Below, in pieces: positions 21,409-30,785 of a DNA stretch of 41,770 nt (its first letter is position 1; every line of letters starts with the position of its first letter). This DNA is from Aquincola sp. (GTDB taxonomy: Bacteria > Pseudomonadota > Gammaproteobacteria > Burkholderiales > Burkholderiaceae_C): NCBI GenBank assembly GCA_022841885.1, contig JALHQP010000019.1, forward strand, positions 1-41,770. The letters are read 5' to 3'. Position numbers and translations under genes: made by a program. Below the pieces are notes generated by a model that had not been told where the DNA came from, searched no databases, and worked only from the letters and a program-made list of their open reading frames with translations.

Positions 21409-22707
21409 CTAGACCAGCCCGTCGAACGGAATCACATCCACCTCGTCACCCGCCGCGACATTGCCCTGCTCATGGTGCAGCACCACCATGCCATTGGCCA
21501 CGCTCATCGACGACAGGATGCCCGAGCCCTGGCTGCCGGTGATGGCCACCTGCCAGTGCCCGTCGGCACCGCGCGTGACGATGCCGCGCTGGTACTCGGT
21601 GCGGCCGGGCTTCTTGCGCAGCGCCGTCGTGCAGCGCGCGCGCAGCGTCGGCGACGGCGGCTCGCCGGCCTGGCCACTCATCGCGCGCAACGCGTCGCGC
21701 ACGAAGGCGTAGAAGGTCACCATCACGGCCACCGGGTTGCCGGGCAGGCCGAACAGGATGGCGTTGCCGATTCTCCCGATCGCCATCGGTCGGCCCGGCC
21801 GCATCGCGATGCGCCAGAACAGCACGTCGCCCAGCTCGGCCATGATCTTCTTCGTGTGGTCGGCCTCGCCGACGGACACGCCGCCCGAGGTGATGACCGC
21901 GTCGGCGCTGGCCGCGGCGTCGCTGAAGGCGGCGCGCAGTGCGGCCGGGTCGTCGCGCACCACGCCCAGGTCGATCACCTCGCAGCCCAGGCGCTGCAGC
22001 ATGCCCCAGATCGTGTAGCGGTTGCTGTCGTAGACGCAGCCCACGCTCAGCGGCTCGCCGATCGAGCGCAACTCGTCGCCGGTGGAGAAGAAGGCCACGC
22101 GCAGCCTGCGAAACACCGGCACCTCGGCCTGGCCGAGTGACGCGAGCAGGCCCAGGTCGGCCGGCCTGAGCCGCCGGCCCGCGCGCAGTGCGGCCGAGCC
22201 GCGTGCCAGGTCCTCGCCTTTGAGGCGCCGGTTGTCGCCGGTACGCACCACGCCGGCGGGGATGCGCACGGCCTTGTCGCCCTCGGGCTGCGTGAACTCT
22301 TGTGGCACCACGGTGTCCAGGCCGGCGGGCATCACGGCGCCGGTCATGATGCGCACGCAGTGGCCTGGGGGCACGCCAGCGTCGAAGGCCTGGTCGGCCG
22401 AACCGGCAAAGGCGGTGCCGGCGACCGGCAGCACGCTGTCGGCGTCGGCCTTCAGGTCGGCGCCGCGCAACGCGTAGCCGTCCATCGCCGAGTTGTCGTG
22501 CGCGGGCACGTCGATGGCCGAGACGATGTCGCGCGCCAGCACGCGGCCCAGCGCCGAGCGCAGCGCCAGGCTCTCGACCGCACCCACGCGCGGCACGAGG
22601 CGGGCGATGAACTCCTGCGCCTGCGCCACCGGCAGCGCGTTCGGGTCGTAGCCCGCGACGCAGGACGCGATCTGTTCGAGGGATGAAGGGGCGGACGGAG
22701 GGTTCAT
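21409..22707 (-). CDS. moeA: Molybdopterin molybdotransferase MoeA (first copy)
   Basis: MoeA inserts molybdate into adenylylated molybdopterin, the last step of molybdenum cofactor synthesis. The 432-residue protein has the family layout: an N-terminal MoeA segment with NSAMDGYALR (about residues 69-78), the central MoCF-binding fold with FSTGDELR and TSGGVSVGEADHTKK, the GLPGNPVAV loop, and a C-terminal beta domain. The ATG overlaps the stop of the preceding GNAT gene (ATGA, 22707-22704). It closes the moaA-mobA-GNAT-moeA unit. A second, different MoeA lies at 39484, so the two may be specialised or redundant. Confidence 0.94.
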   Translation of the reverse strand: MNPPSAPSSLEQIASCVAGYDPNALPVAQAQEFIARLVPRVGAVESLALRSALGRVLARDIVSAIDVPAHDNSAMDGYALRGADLKADADSVLPVAGTAFAGSADQAFDAGVPPGHCVRIMTGAVMPAGLDTVVPQEFTQPEGDKAVRIPAGVVRTGDNRRLKGEDLARGSAALRAGRRLRPADLGLLASLGQAEVPVFRRLRVAFFSTGDELRSIGEPLSVGCVYDSNRYTIWGMLQRLGCEVIDLGVVRDDPAALRAAFSDAAASADAVITSGGVSVGEADHTKKIMAELGDVLFWRIAMRPGRPMAIGRIGNAILFGLPGNPVAVMVTFYAFVRDALRAMSGQAGEPPSPTLRARCTTALRKKPGRTEYQRGIVTRGADGHWQVAITGSQGSGILSSMSVANGMVVLHHEQGNVAAGDEVDVIPFDGLV

Positions 22708-23231
22708 CGCAGGCTCAGGATCAGGTGGTGCTTGTCGAGGAAACGTTCGCCGACACGGATCGCACGCGGCAGCGTGCCGAAGCGGACGAAGCCGGCGCGC
22801 GCGTACAGGCGCTCGGCGGCAGCGTTGCCGGCGGTGACGGTGAGCGTGAGCTGCTGCAGTTCGTCGTCGACGCTGGCGCGCGCGATCATCGCGTCCAGCA
22901 AGGCCTTGCCGACGCCGCGGCCCTGCTCCTCGAGCCGCACCATGGTGCCGATCACATGGGCGACGTGGCGCACCTTGCTGCGCGGGTCGCGTTCGCAGCT
23001 GACGGCACCCACCAGCCGGTCGCCGCGGAAGGCGCCGAGCGTGAACGACTCGCCCGCGTCGCCGCGCCCCAGGCGCGAGGCGTAGCTTTGCGCGCTGCGC
23101 AGCGCCTCGGTGGGCGCGTCGGAGGTGAAGGCCTCCTCGTGGTGGGCCAGCGCGTGGTCGCGCAGCGCCTTGTAGGCGTCGAGGTCGGCGCTCTGCAGCT
23201 CGCGTACCGTCAGGTCGGGCAGGGCGCTCAT
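22704..23231 (-). CDS. GNAT-family N-acetyltransferase
   Basis: A 175-residue acetyl-CoA-dependent acetyltransferase. The acetyl-CoA-binding motif A reads GTMVRLEEQGRGVGKALLDA (Q/R-x-x-G-x-G/A type), followed by motif B around VTAGNAAAERLYARAGF, both typical. The substrate is unknown; this branch often modifies amino groups on peptides or small molecules. It starts four bases after the mobA stop and overlaps moeA by four bases, so it is embedded in the cofactor operon. No known step of that pathway needs an acetyltransferase, and it may be a passenger gene. Confidence 0.88.
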   Translation of the reverse strand: MSALPDLTVRELQSADLDAYKALRDHALAHHEEAFTSDAPTEALRSAQSYASRLGRGDAGESFTLGAFRGDRLVGAVSCERDPRSKVRHVAHVIGTMVRLEEQGRGVGKALLDAMIARASVDDELQQLTLTVTAGNAAAERLYARAGFVRFGTLPRAIRVGERFLDKHHLILSLR

Positions 23232-23235
23232 GCGC

Positions 23236-23829
23236 TCAGCGCTGCAGTTGCGCCAGTTCGGCCGCGGTGTTGGCGTTGAAGAAGGCGGACGGGTCGGGAA
23301 AGCGCACGCCCACCGCCTTGTGCTGGCCGAACCAGGCGTCGATCTTGCGCCCTCCGCCGTGCAGGAAAGCGACCAGGCTCTCGCTCAGCTCGTGGCGCAG
23401 CAGGCAGAACACCGGATGCGACTGCTCGCGGCCGTCCTCCAGCGTGGTGGCGTACGCGATCTCGGCATCGTCGCGTTCGGCGGCTTCGGCCAGGCGTGCC
23501 ACCAGGTCCTCGGGAAAGTCCGGCGTATCGCAGGGCACGGTCACCATCCACGGCGTCTCGCAATGCTCCAACCCGGCCAGGAAGCCGGCCAGCGGTCCCG
23601 CAAAATTCTCGATCGGGTCGTGCCAGACCGGCGCACCGAAGGCCTCGTAGGCGCTGATGTTGCGGTTGGCATTGATCATCAGCGCGCCCACCTGCAGTTG
23701 CAGGCGAAGCAGCGCGTGCAGTGCCAGCGGCACGCCGCGGTGGTTCTGCAGGCCCTTGTCGACACCGCCCATGCGGCTGCCGCGGCCGCCGGCCAGCACC
23801 AGGCCGGTGATGTGTTCGGGCACGACCAT
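23236..23829 (-). CDS. mobA: Molybdenum cofactor guanylyltransferase MobA
   Basis: MobA joins GMP from GTP to molybdopterin to form the guanine dinucleotide cofactor used by DMSO-reductase-family enzymes. The 197-residue protein has the nucleotidyltransferase signature [16 protein letters not shown] near the N-terminus (about residues 11-26) and the metal-binding Asp in VPCDTPDFP. The ATG at 23829 shares its A with the moaA stop (TGATG); the longer in-frame reading to 24021 lies inside moaA and is rejected. Its presence implies at least one MGD-type molybdoenzyme, such as a nitrate reductase or formate dehydrogenase, elsewhere in the genome. Confidence 0.94.
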   Translation of the reverse strand: MVVPEHITGLVLAGGRGSRMGGVDKGLQNHRGVPLALHALLRLQLQVGALMINANRNISAYEAFGAPVWHDPIENFAGPLAGFLAGLEHCETPWMVTVPCDTPDFPEDLVARLAEAAERDDAEIAYATTLEDGREQSHPVFCLLRHELSESLVAFLHGGGRKIDAWFGQHKAVGVRFPDPSAFFNANTAAELAQLQR

Positions 23830-24974
23830 CAGCCGCCGATGTAGTGCATCTCGACCTTGCGCCCGCCTGGCGCATACGCCTGACCGGCGGCACGCAACTC
23901 GGAGTAGCGGTCGCGGCGCTGGGCCCAGATGTCGGCCAGCGCGCCGCCGATCTGGGCGTCGCTGGCGTCGGTATCGCGCAGCAGGTGGCGCAGGTCGTGG
24001 CCGTGGGTCGCGAACAGGCACAGGTAGAGCTGGCCTTCGGTGGACAGGCGGGCGCGGTTGCAGTCGCGGCAGAAGGCCTGGGTGACGCTGGAGATCACGC
24101 CGACCTCGCCGCCGCCGTCCAGGTAGCGCCAGCGCTCGGCGGTCTCGCCGGGGGCGCTGTGCCCTATCGGCTCGAGCGGCCAGACGTTGGCGATGCGCTC
24201 GATGACTTCGCGCGAGGGCAGCACGTGGTCCATGCGCCAGCCGTTGGTCTCGCCGACGTCCATGTACTCGATGAAGCGCAGCACCACCGCGCCGCCGTAG
24301 TGCTCGCGGAACCAGCGCGCCATCGGCACGATCTCGCCGTCGTTGGTGCCGCGCTTGACGACCATGTTCACCTTCACCGGGCCGAGGCCGGCGTCGAGCG
24401 CGGCCTCGATGCCGGCCAGCACGTCGCCGACCGGGAAACCCACATCGTTCATGGCCTGGAAGATGGCGTCGTCGAGCGCGTCGAGGCTGACGGTGACGCG
24501 CTTCAGGCCCGCGTCGGCCAGCGCGCGCGCCTTCTTCTTCAGCAGCGAGCCGTTGGTGGTCAGCGTCAGGTCGAGCGGCTCGCCGTCGGCCCCGCGCAGG
24601 TCGGCCAGCATGCCCACCAGCACCTCGAGGTGGCGGCGCAGCAGCGGCTCGCCGCCGGTCAGGCGCAGCTTCTTGACGCCATGCCCGGCAAAGACCCGTG
24701 CCACGCGCGTGATCTCCTCGAAGCTCAGCAGCGAGGCCTGCGGCAGGAAGGCGTAGTCGCGGTCGAACACCTCCTTGGGCATGCAGTAGCTGCAGCGGAA
24801 GTTGCAGCGGTCGGTGACCGAGATGCGCAGGTCGCGCAGCGGCCGGCCCAGCGCGTCGGTGAGCACGCCGGTGGCGGGACGCGGCGTGGCGCTGACGCGC
24901 GGCACGTGGGTGCGCGCGCGCAGGTCGGCGATCGGGATCACGGCGGGGTTGGCAGGCGGCAAGGCTTCACCCAT
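23829..24974 (-). CDS. moaA: GTP 3',8-cyclase MoaA (radical SAM)
   Basis: MoaA starts molybdenum cofactor synthesis by rearranging GTP with S-adenosylmethionine. In 381 residues, the radical-SAM cluster motif CNFRCSYC is present (Cys57, 61, 64), with the SAM-binding GGEP downstream. The second 4Fe-4S cluster ligands are Cys302, Cys305 and Cys319 ([10 protein letters not shown]...LYLCLF). The C-terminus ends in the conserved Gly-Gly (HYIGG). The start at 24974 leaves a 40-residue leader before the conserved part; a later start is possible. A reading to 25880 runs through nlpC and is an artefact. It begins 30 bp after the NlpC/P60 gene on the same strand. No moaC or moaE is seen in the window. 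Confidence 0.95.
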   Translation of the reverse strand: MGEALPPANPAVIPIADLRARTHVPRVSATPRPATGVLTDALGRPLRDLRISVTDRCNFRCSYCMPKEVFDRDYAFLPQASLLSFEEITRVARVFAGHGVKKLRLTGGEPLLRRHLEVLVGMLADLRGADGEPLDLTLTTNGSLLKKKARALADAGLKRVTVSLDALDDAIFQAMNDVGFPVGDVLAGIEAALDAGLGPVKVNMVVKRGTNDGEIVPMARWFREHYGGAVVLRFIEYMDVGETNGWRMDHVLPSREVIERIANVWPLEPIGHSAPGETAERWRYLDGGGEVGVISSVTQAFCRDCNRARLSTEGQLYLCLFATHGHDLRHLLRDTDASDAQIGGALADIWAQRRDRYSELRAAGQAYAPGGRKVEMHYIGG

Positions 24975-25003
24975 GCGGGCATTGTGCCGCGCGCCGCGCA
25001 GTC

Positions 25004-25612
25004 TCAGTGAGAGGAGCCCGAGAGGTCCGCAGGGGTGTGGGGGCTGTGGGGACGGACGGCCGGCGCGGCCAGGGGCCGCACGGCCGTGTCGGCCAGCGCC
25101 ACGCGGCGCGCGCCGTCGAACCGGCGTTGCCAGTAGCTCGACTGCATGTCCTCGAGCCGCACCGACGCTCCCGCGCGCGGCGAGTGGATGAAGCGGCCCT
25201 CGCCGACATAGATGCCCACATGCGAGAACGCGCGTCGCAGGGTGTTGAAGAACACCAGGTCGCCCGGCTGCAGCTCGCGCCGCGGCACGTCGACGAGGCC
25301 CTGTGCGGCCGCCTGCTCGTGCGAGCGGCGCGGCAGCGACAGACCGAGGTTCAGCTGGAACAGGTGCTTGGTGAAGCCGCTGCAGTCGAAGCCGGTGGCG
25401 GCGTCGTTGCCGCCGAGGCGGTAGGGCACGCCGACGAAATTCATCGCCGCGACCACCATCTCGGTCAGGCGGCTGCGCTCGACCGGCACCACGGCCTCGG
25501 GCTGGGCGCGGGCGGCCAGCCATTGCTCGAGTGCGTCGGTGTTCTGCGCATGCGCGGCGGGGCTCGCGCACAGCGCCAACGCCGCCAGCCCGGGCACCAC
25601 CGAGATTCGCAT
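25004..25612 (-). CDS. Secreted NlpC/P60-family cysteine peptidase (cell-wall hydrolase)
   Basis: A 202-residue exported protein likely to cut peptidoglycan stem peptides in the periplasm. A signal peptide covers residues 1-22 (cleavage near AHA/QN). The catalytic set is Cys77 (GFDCSGF), His131 (FSHVGIYVG) and His143 (FIHSP), in the order expected for family C40. About 25 C-terminal residues rich in Pro, Ser and His follow the domain. There is no separate wall-binding domain. It precedes moaA on the same strand but has no functional link to it. In the opposite direction, 183 bp separate it from acuI. Confidence 0.9.
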   Translation of the reverse strand: MRISVVPGLAALALCASPAAHAQNTDALEQWLAARAQPEAVVPVERSRLTEMVVAAMNFVGVPYRLGGNDAATGFDCSGFTKHLFQLNLGLSLPRRSHEQAAAQGLVDVPRRELQPGDLVFFNTLRRAFSHVGIYVGEGRFIHSPRAGASVRLEDMQSSYWQRRFDGARRVALADTAVRPLAAPAVRPHSPHTPADLSGSSH

Positions 25613-25621
25613 GCCGGCAGG

Positions 25622-25684
25622 CTAACACGGCCGCCGCGCTTCGGCAGCGAGAAAATCCTTTGGCAGCAGGCACTTGTTGCGCAT
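25622..25684 (-). other. Possible 20-residue upstream ORF before the NlpC/P60 gene
   Basis: An ATG at 25684 opens a 20-codon frame ([20 protein letters not shown]) ending in TAG at 25622, nine bases before the peptidase start. No clear ribosome site precedes it. It starts within the GTTGCGCATC word described separately. It could be a leader peptide or only a by-product of that word. Confidence 0.2.
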
Positions 25685-25685
25685 C
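25676..25685. repeat. GTTGCGCATC intergenic word, copy 2
   Basis: This is the second exact copy of the 10-base word. It continues as ATCGTGCAC, so 14 of 16 bases match copy 1 at 18016. It is directly preceded by CAGGCACTT, the same nine bases that follow the word's GTTGCGCAT in copy 1, so the two half-units appear in swapped order. It lies in the divergent region between the NlpC/P60 gene and acuI. Confidence 0.4.
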
Positions 25686-25795
25686 GTGCACGTGGTTTCG
25701 AGCTTTTGTCGGGCTGGGCAGCGTCAGGGGCCTGTCAGCGCCAGCGACGCCAATAGCGGCCGAGAATCGGGCCACTGATCCCAGGAGACGAGTCG

Positions 25796-26785
25796 ATGTT
25801 CCGCGCGCTGTATCTGCAGAAGGACGAGGCGGGCTTTCGCGCCGGCGTCGAGGCCCTGGCCGACGAGCGCCTGCCCGCACTGGCCGACGGCGACGTGCGG
25901 GTGGATGTCGCGTACTCGACGCTCAACTTCAAGGACGGCCTGGCGCTGACCAACAAGGGCCCGGTGGTGCGCGCCTGGCCGATGGTGCCGGGCATCGACG
26001 GTGCCGGCACGGTGCTCGAAAGCCGCCACCCCCAGTGGAAGGCCGGCGACCGCGTGGTGCACAACGGCTGGGGCGTCGGCGAGACGCGCTGGGGCTGCCT
26101 GGCGCAGCGCGCGGTGCTGGCCGGCGACGGGCTGGTTCGGCTGCCGGAGGCCTTCACGCCGCGCCAGGCGATGGCCATCGGCACGGCGGGCTACACGGCG
26201 ATGCTGTGCGTGCTGGCGCTCGAGCGTCACGGCGTGGCGCCGGCTGCCGGCGAGGTGCTGGTCACCGGCGCCACCGGCGGCGTGGGCAGCGTGGCCATTG
26301 CGCTGCTGGCGCGGCTCGGCTTCAAGGTGACGGCCTCGACCGGCAAGGCCAGCGAAATGGACTATCTGCGCCGGCTCGGTGCCACCGAGGTGATCGACCG
26401 CGCGGCGCTCGGCGCACCCGGCAAGCCGCTGCAGAAGGAGCGCTGGGCCGCGGCGATCGACACCCTGGGTTCGCACACGCTGGCCAACGTCTGCGCCCAG
26501 ACGCGCTACGGCGGCGTGGTGGCGGCCTGTGGGCTGGCCCAGGGCTTGGACTTCCCGACCACGGTGGCGCCCTTCATCCTGCGCGGGGTGACGCTGGCTG
26601 GCGTGGACAGCGTGATGGCGCCGACGCCGCTGCGCCAGGCGGCCTGGCAGCGCCTGGCACGCGACCTCGACCCCGCGCTGCTCGAATCGATGACCGAGGA
26701 GATTCCGCTCTCGGCCGCGATCGACCGTGCCGCCGACTTGATGGACGGCAAGGTGCGAGGCCGCCTCGTCGTTCACATTGGATGA
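25796..26785 (+). CDS. acuI: Acrylyl-CoA reductase (NADPH), AcuI/YhdH family
   Basis: A 329-residue zinc-free medium-chain dehydrogenase/reductase. The catalytic N-domain has [13 protein letters not shown]; the Rossmann fold has [20 protein letters not shown], and [16 protein letters not shown] is the segment that usually binds NADPH. The overall pattern, including [12 protein letters not shown], is that of AcuI/YhdH, which reduces acryloyl-CoA to propionyl-CoA. An AGGAG site lies eight bases before the ATG. The stop overlaps the start of a propionate-CoA ligase gene. This pairing fits assimilation or detoxification of acrylate or 3-hydroxypropionate. A generic quinone reductase is the alternative, but the neighbour favours AcuI. 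Confidence 0.88.
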   Translation: MFRALYLQKDEAGFRAGVEALADERLPALADGDVRVDVAYSTLNFKDGLALTNKGPVVRAWPMVPGIDGAGTVLESRHPQWKAGDRVVHNGWGVGETRWGCLAQRAVLAGDGLVRLPEAFTPRQAMAIGTAGYTAMLCVLALERHGVAPAAGEVLVTGATGGVGSVAIALLARLGFKVTASTGKASEMDYLRRLGATEVIDRAALGAPGKPLQKERWAAAIDTLGSHTLANVCAQTRYGGVVAACGLAQGLDFPTTVAPFILRGVTLAGVDSVMAPTPLRQAAWQRLARDLDPALLESMTEEIPLSAAIDRAADLMDGKVRGRLVVHIG

Positions 26786-28683
26786 CCATGAACTACACCG
26801 ACTTCTACCGCCGCTCGATCGATCAGCGCGAGGCCTTCTGGGCCGAGCAGGCGAGGGCCATCGATTGGCAGCGCCCGTTCACCCAGGTCTGCGACTACGC
26901 CAACCCGCCGTTCGCGCGCTGGTTCGTCGGTGGTCAGACTAACCTGTGCCACAACGCCGTCGACCGCCATGCCGCCACGCATCCGCAGCGCAACGCGCTG
27001 ATCTGGGTTTCCACCGAGGTGGAGCAGGAGCGCATCTACAGCTTCGCGCAGCTGCAGCGCGAGGTGGAGACGATGGCCGCGATGCTGCAGGCGCTGGGCG
27101 TCAAGCAGGGCGACCGGGTGCTGGTCTACATGCCGATGATCCCGGAGGCGGCGTTCGCGATGCTGGCCTGTGCGCGTATCGGGGCGATCCACTCGGTGGT
27201 ATTCGGTGGCTTTGCGAGCGTCAGCCTCGCGAGCCGGATCGAGGACGCCGAGCCGACGGTGATCGTCAGTGCCGACGCGGGCAGCCGCAGCGGCAAGGTG
27301 GTGCCGTACAAGGGCCTGCTCGACGAGGCGATCCGCCTGTCGAGCCACAAGCCGTCCAAGGTGCTGCTGGTCGACCGTGGCCTGGCGCCGATGCCACGCA
27401 CCGAGGGTCGCGACGTGGACTACGCGGCCCTGCACGAGCAGTGCCGTGAAACGCGCGTGCCCTGCGCATGGCTCGACGCCACGCACCCGAGCTACACGCT
27501 CTACACCAGCGGCACCACCGGCAAGCCCAAGGGCGTGCAGCGCGACACCGGTGGCTACGCGGTGGCGCTGACCGCGAGCATGAAGCACATCTTCCTCGGC
27601 AACCCGGGCGAGACCTACTTCAGCACCAGCGACATCGGCTGGGTGGTCGGCCACAGCTACATCGTCTACGGGCCGCTGCTCGCGGGCATGGCGACCATCA
27701 TGTACGAGGGCCTGCCGATCCGGCCCGACGCCGGCATCTGGTGGAGCCTGGTCGAGCGTTTCAAGGTCACGTCGATGTTCTCGGCGCCGACCGCTGTGCG
27801 GGTGCTGAAGAAGCAGGACCCGGCCTTCCTGAAGAAGTACGACCTGTCGAGCCTGCGCGCGCTGTTCCTGGCCGGCGAGCCGCTCGACGAGCCGACCGCG
27901 AAGTGGATCGCCGAGGGCCTGGGCCGGCCGATCATCGACAACTACTGGCAGACCGAGACCGGCTGGCCGATCCTGAGCCTGTGCAACGGCATCGAGAAGG
28001 CCGACAGCAAGTTCGGTTCGCCGGGCAAGGCGGTCTACGGCTACGACGTGAAGCTGATCGACGAGAGCACCGGGGCGGAGCTGACGGGTGCCAACCAGAA
28101 GGGCGTCGTCGCGATCGAAGGGCCGCTGCCGCCGGGCTGCATGCAGACCGTGTGGCGCGACGATGCGCGCTTCGTCAAGACCTACTGGTCGAGCATCCCG
28201 GGGCGGCAGGTCTACTCCACCTTCGACTGGGGCATCCGCGACGAGGACGGCTACCTCTTCATCCTCGGTCGCACCGACGACGTGATCAACGTCGCCGGCC
28301 ACCGCCTGGGCACGCGCGAGATTGAGGAGAGCATCTCCAGCCATCCGAACGTGGCCGAGGTGGCGGTCGTGGGGGTCGCCGATCAGCTCAAGGGCCAGGT
28401 CGCGATGGCCTTCGCGGTGCTCAAGGACCCGACGCAGGCCGACACGCCCGACAAGGCGCTCAGGCTCGAGGGCGCGATCATGAAGTTGGTCGATGGGCAG
28501 CTTGGCGCGGTCGCGCGGCCGAGCCGCGTGCGCTTCGTGACCGTGCTGCCGAAGACGCGCTCGGGCAAGCTCCTGCGGCGCGCGATCCAGGCCGTGTGCG
28601 AGGGCCGCGACCCGGGCGACCTGACGACGATCGAGGACCCGAGCGCGCTGCAGCAGGTGAAGGACCTGGTCGGCGCCGGTTGA
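26782..28683 (+). CDS. prpE: Propionyl-CoA synthetase (propionate-CoA ligase)
   Basis: A 633-residue acyl-CoA synthetase of the ANL superfamily. Seen in order are the N-terminal cap ([14 protein letters not shown]), the P-loop [12 protein letters not shown], the adenylate-binding [25 protein letters not shown] at the hinge, and the C-terminal [11 protein letters not shown] with catalytic Lys596, the residue regulated by acylation in this family. PrpE is favoured over acetyl-CoA synthetase by the short N-terminus, the first-domain motifs and the acuI neighbour. The ATG at 26782 overlaps the acuI stop (ATGA); an ATG two codons later (26788) is equally possible. It activates propionate and, in some bacteria, acrylate or 3-hydroxypropionate. 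Confidence 0.9.
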   Translation: MTMNYTDFYRRSIDQREAFWAEQARAIDWQRPFTQVCDYANPPFARWFVGGQTNLCHNAVDRHAATHPQRNALIWVSTEVEQERIYSFAQLQREVETMAAMLQALGVKQGDRVLVYMPMIPEAAFAMLACARIGAIHSVVFGGFASVSLASRIEDAEPTVIVSADAGSRSGKVVPYKGLLDEAIRLSSHKPSKVLLVDRGLAPMPRTEGRDVDYAALHEQCRETRVPCAWLDATHPSYTLYTSGTTGKPKGVQRDTGGYAVALTASMKHIFLGNPGETYFSTSDIGWVVGHSYIVYGPLLAGMATIMYEGLPIRPDAGIWWSLVERFKVTSMFSAPTAVRVLKKQDPAFLKKYDLSSLRALFLAGEPLDEPTAKWIAEGLGRPIIDNYWQTETGWPILSLCNGIEKADSKFGSPGKAVYGYDVKLIDESTGAELTGANQKGVVAIEGPLPPGCMQTVWRDDARFVKTYWSSIPGRQVYSTFDWGIRDEDGYLFILGRTDDVINVAGHRLGTREIEESISSHPNVAEVAVVGVADQLKGQVAMAFAVLKDPTQADTPDKALRLEGAIMKLVDGQLGAVARPSRVRFVTVLPKTRSGKLLRRAIQAVCEGRDPGDLTTIEDPSALQQVKDLVGAG

Positions 28684-28805
28684 CGCTCAGGCGGGGCGCA
28701 CAGGATCCGCCGCTCGCGCCGGGCAGGTTGCAGTTCGTCGCATCGGCGCCGGCACCGGGCGCCGGCAAGGGCACAATCCGCGCCTTCGCGACACCTCGAG
28801 GTTCC

Positions 28806-30785
28806 ATGCGACCCCGCCTCGTCCTGTGCACGCTCGCCCTGGCTGCCACCAGCAGCCTGGCCGCGACGCAGCCCGCTACCCTGCCGGGCCCCAAGTTTCC
28901 CGACCATGCCTCGCCGGCGGCGCTGGAGGCCAGCTGCACGCGCCACCTGGCCACGGCCGGCGCGGCAGTGCGCCGGCTCGAGCGCCAGGGCGCATCACCG
29001 CAGTGGATCGCGGCCTACGATGACCTGAACGCGCTGACCGAGGACCTGGCGAGCCCGGTCTACCTGCTGTCCAACGTGCATCCCGAGCCGGCGATGCGCG
29101 ACGCCGCCGAGGCCTGCGAGCGGCGCTGGCAGAACTTCTTCTCGACGCTCAACCAGAACGAGCGCCTGTATCGCGCGGCCCGCCAGGTCAAGCCGCGCGA
29201 TGCGATCGACCGGCGGTTCCTGAAGACCACGCTCGACGCCTTCGAGGACTCGGGCGTCGGCCTGCCCGCTGGCCAGCGCGCCCGCGCCAAGGCCATCGTC
29301 GACCGCGTGACGGAGCTCGGCCAGGCCTTCGACAAGAACATCCGCGACGAAAAGGTGCAGCTGGCGTTTGCCGAGGCCGACCTCAAGGGGGTGCCCGAAG
29401 GCGTGTGGAAGGCCGCCAAGCGTGACGACCAGGGTCGCGTGTTGCTGGGCCTGGACTACCCGACCTACTTTCCGGCGCTTCAGGGCGCGTCGAGCGCCGC
29501 GACGCGCGAGCGCCTGTGGCGTGCCAAGACCAACGAGGGCGGAGCAGCCAACCTGAAGCTGCTGGCCGAAATCGCGGCGCTGCGCCGCGAGTACGCGCAG
29601 CTGTTCGGCTTTGCGAGCTACGCCGACTTCGTGCTGCGCCGGCGCATGGCCGAGAACCCGGCCAACGCGGCGCGTTTCCTGGACGGCGTGCGCAACGCGG
29701 TGACCGAGCGCGAGAAACGCGAACTCGAGGAGCTGCGCGAGGCCAAGGCGCGCGACCTCGGCAAGCCACTGGCCGAGGTGAAGCTCGACCGCTGGGACAC
29801 GCTGTACTACACGGAGCGCGTCAAGCGCGAACGCTACAGCGTCGACCAGGAGGCTTTCCGCCCCTACTTCCCGCCGCAGGAGAGCCTGGCCTTCGTCATG
29901 CGGGTGGTCGAGAAGTCGATGGGCGTGCGCTACACGCGCGTGCCAGGCGCCAAGCTCTGGCATCCGGAGGCACAGGCCTGGGTGGCCAGCGACGTCAGGA
30001 CCGGCCGCGCGCTGGCGACCCTGTACATCGACCCCTACCCGCGCGAAGGCAAGTACGGCCACGCGGCGGTGTGGCCGATCCGCGGCGCCGCGACGCGCCT
30101 GGCACGCGCGCCGCAGGCCGCGTTGGTCGTCAACCTGGACCGTCAGGGCCTGAGCCTCGAGGAGGTGGAGACCTTGCTGCACGAGTTCGGCCATGCGGTG
30201 CACAACAACCTGTCGCGCACGCGCCATGTCGGCGGCAACGGCGTGCTCGACGACTTCGCCGAGGCGCCGTCGCAGATGATCGAGGACTGGGTGTTCGACC
30301 CGCGCGTGCTGGCGACGATGCGCGAGGTGTGCGCCGCCTGCCCACCGGTGCCCGAGGCGCTGCTGGCCAAGGCCAAGGTGGCCGAGCGCTACGGCAAGGG
30401 CGCGCAGTACGCGCGCCAGCAGCTCTACGCGAGCTACGACCTGGCGCTGTACGGCGCCGAGCCGGCAGATCCGATGGCGCTGTGGGCGACGATGGAAAGT
30501 GCCACGGTGCTCGGCCACGTGCCGGGCACGATGTTCCCGGCCGGCTTCTCGCACATCACGGCGAGCAACTACGCGGCGGGCTACTACGGCTACCTGTGGA
30601 GCGAAGTGCTCGCCGCCGACCTGCGCACCGCGTTCAGCCGCGGCAAGCTCGACCCCGCCGCCGGCCGTCGCTACCGCGACACCGTGATCGCCCCCGGCGG
30701 ACAGTTCGCGCCCCAGGATCTGGTGCGCCGCTTCCTCGGCCGCGCGTCCAACAGCCAAGCCTTCTTCGAGGACCTCAAACGATGA
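28806..30785 (+). CDS. Exported M3-family zinc oligopeptidase
   Basis: A 659-residue thimet-oligopeptidase-like metallopeptidase. The zinc site is HEFGH at residues 459-463 (His459, Glu460, His463) with the third ligand Glu486 in FAEAPSQM. The substrate-binding tyrosine region near the C-terminus is present (GYYGYLWSE). The first 20 residues form a signal peptide (LVLCTLALAATSSLAA), so unlike the usual cytosolic relatives it should act in the periplasm or outside. The ATG has GAGG just upstream. A CACAAT -10-like element (28772-28777) may be part of its promoter; no convincing -35 is seen. Its stop overlaps the start of a secreted serine protease gene, suggesting joint protein or peptide degradation outside the cytoplasm. 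Confidence 0.9.
   Translation: MRPRLVLCTLALAATSSLAATQPATLPGPKFPDHASPAALEASCTRHLATAGAAVRRLERQGASPQWIAAYDDLNALTEDLASPVYLLSNVHPEPAMRDAAEACERRWQNFFSTLNQNERLYRAARQVKPRDAIDRRFLKTTLDAFEDSGVGLPAGQRARAKAIVDRVTELGQAFDKNIRDEKVQLAFAEADLKGVPEGVWKAAKRDDQGRVLLGLDYPTYFPALQGASSAATRERLWRAKTNEGGAANLKLLAEIAALRREYAQLFGFASYADFVLRRRMAENPANAARFLDGVRNAVTEREKRELEELREAKARDLGKPLAEVKLDRWDTLYYTERVKRERYSVDQEAFRPYFPPQESLAFVMRVVEKSMGVRYTRVPGAKLWHPEAQAWVASDVRTGRALATLYIDPYPREGKYGHAAVWPIRGAATRLARAPQAALVVNLDRQGLSLEEVETLLHEFGHAVHNNLSRTRHVGGNGVLDDFAEAPSQMIEDWVFDPRVLATMREVCAACPPVPEALLAKAKVAERYGKGAQYARQQLYASYDLALYGAEPADPMALWATMESATVLGHVPGTMFPAGFSHITASNYAAGYYGYLWSEVLAADLRTAFSRGKLDPAAGRRYRDTVIAPGGQFAPQDLVRRFLGRASNSQAFFEDLKR

Noticed and set aside
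24975-25003. Looked for a molybdenum cofactor riboswitch before moaA and a threonine leader or riboswitch before alaA-hom-thrC.
   Set aside because: Only 29 bp precede moaA after the NlpC gene, and 53 bp separate the Mth938-like gene from alaA. Neither gap can hold such an element, and no leader peptide with repeated Thr codons is seen.
24975-25880. Extension of moaA upstream in frame through the whole NlpC/P60 gene; similar upstream extension of prpE (from 25531), the S8 gene (from 29516) and the second moeA (from 38305).
   Set aside because: The added residues are shadow translations of neighbouring genes. Family-consistent starts with overlap junctions lie at 24974, 26782, 30782 and 39484.
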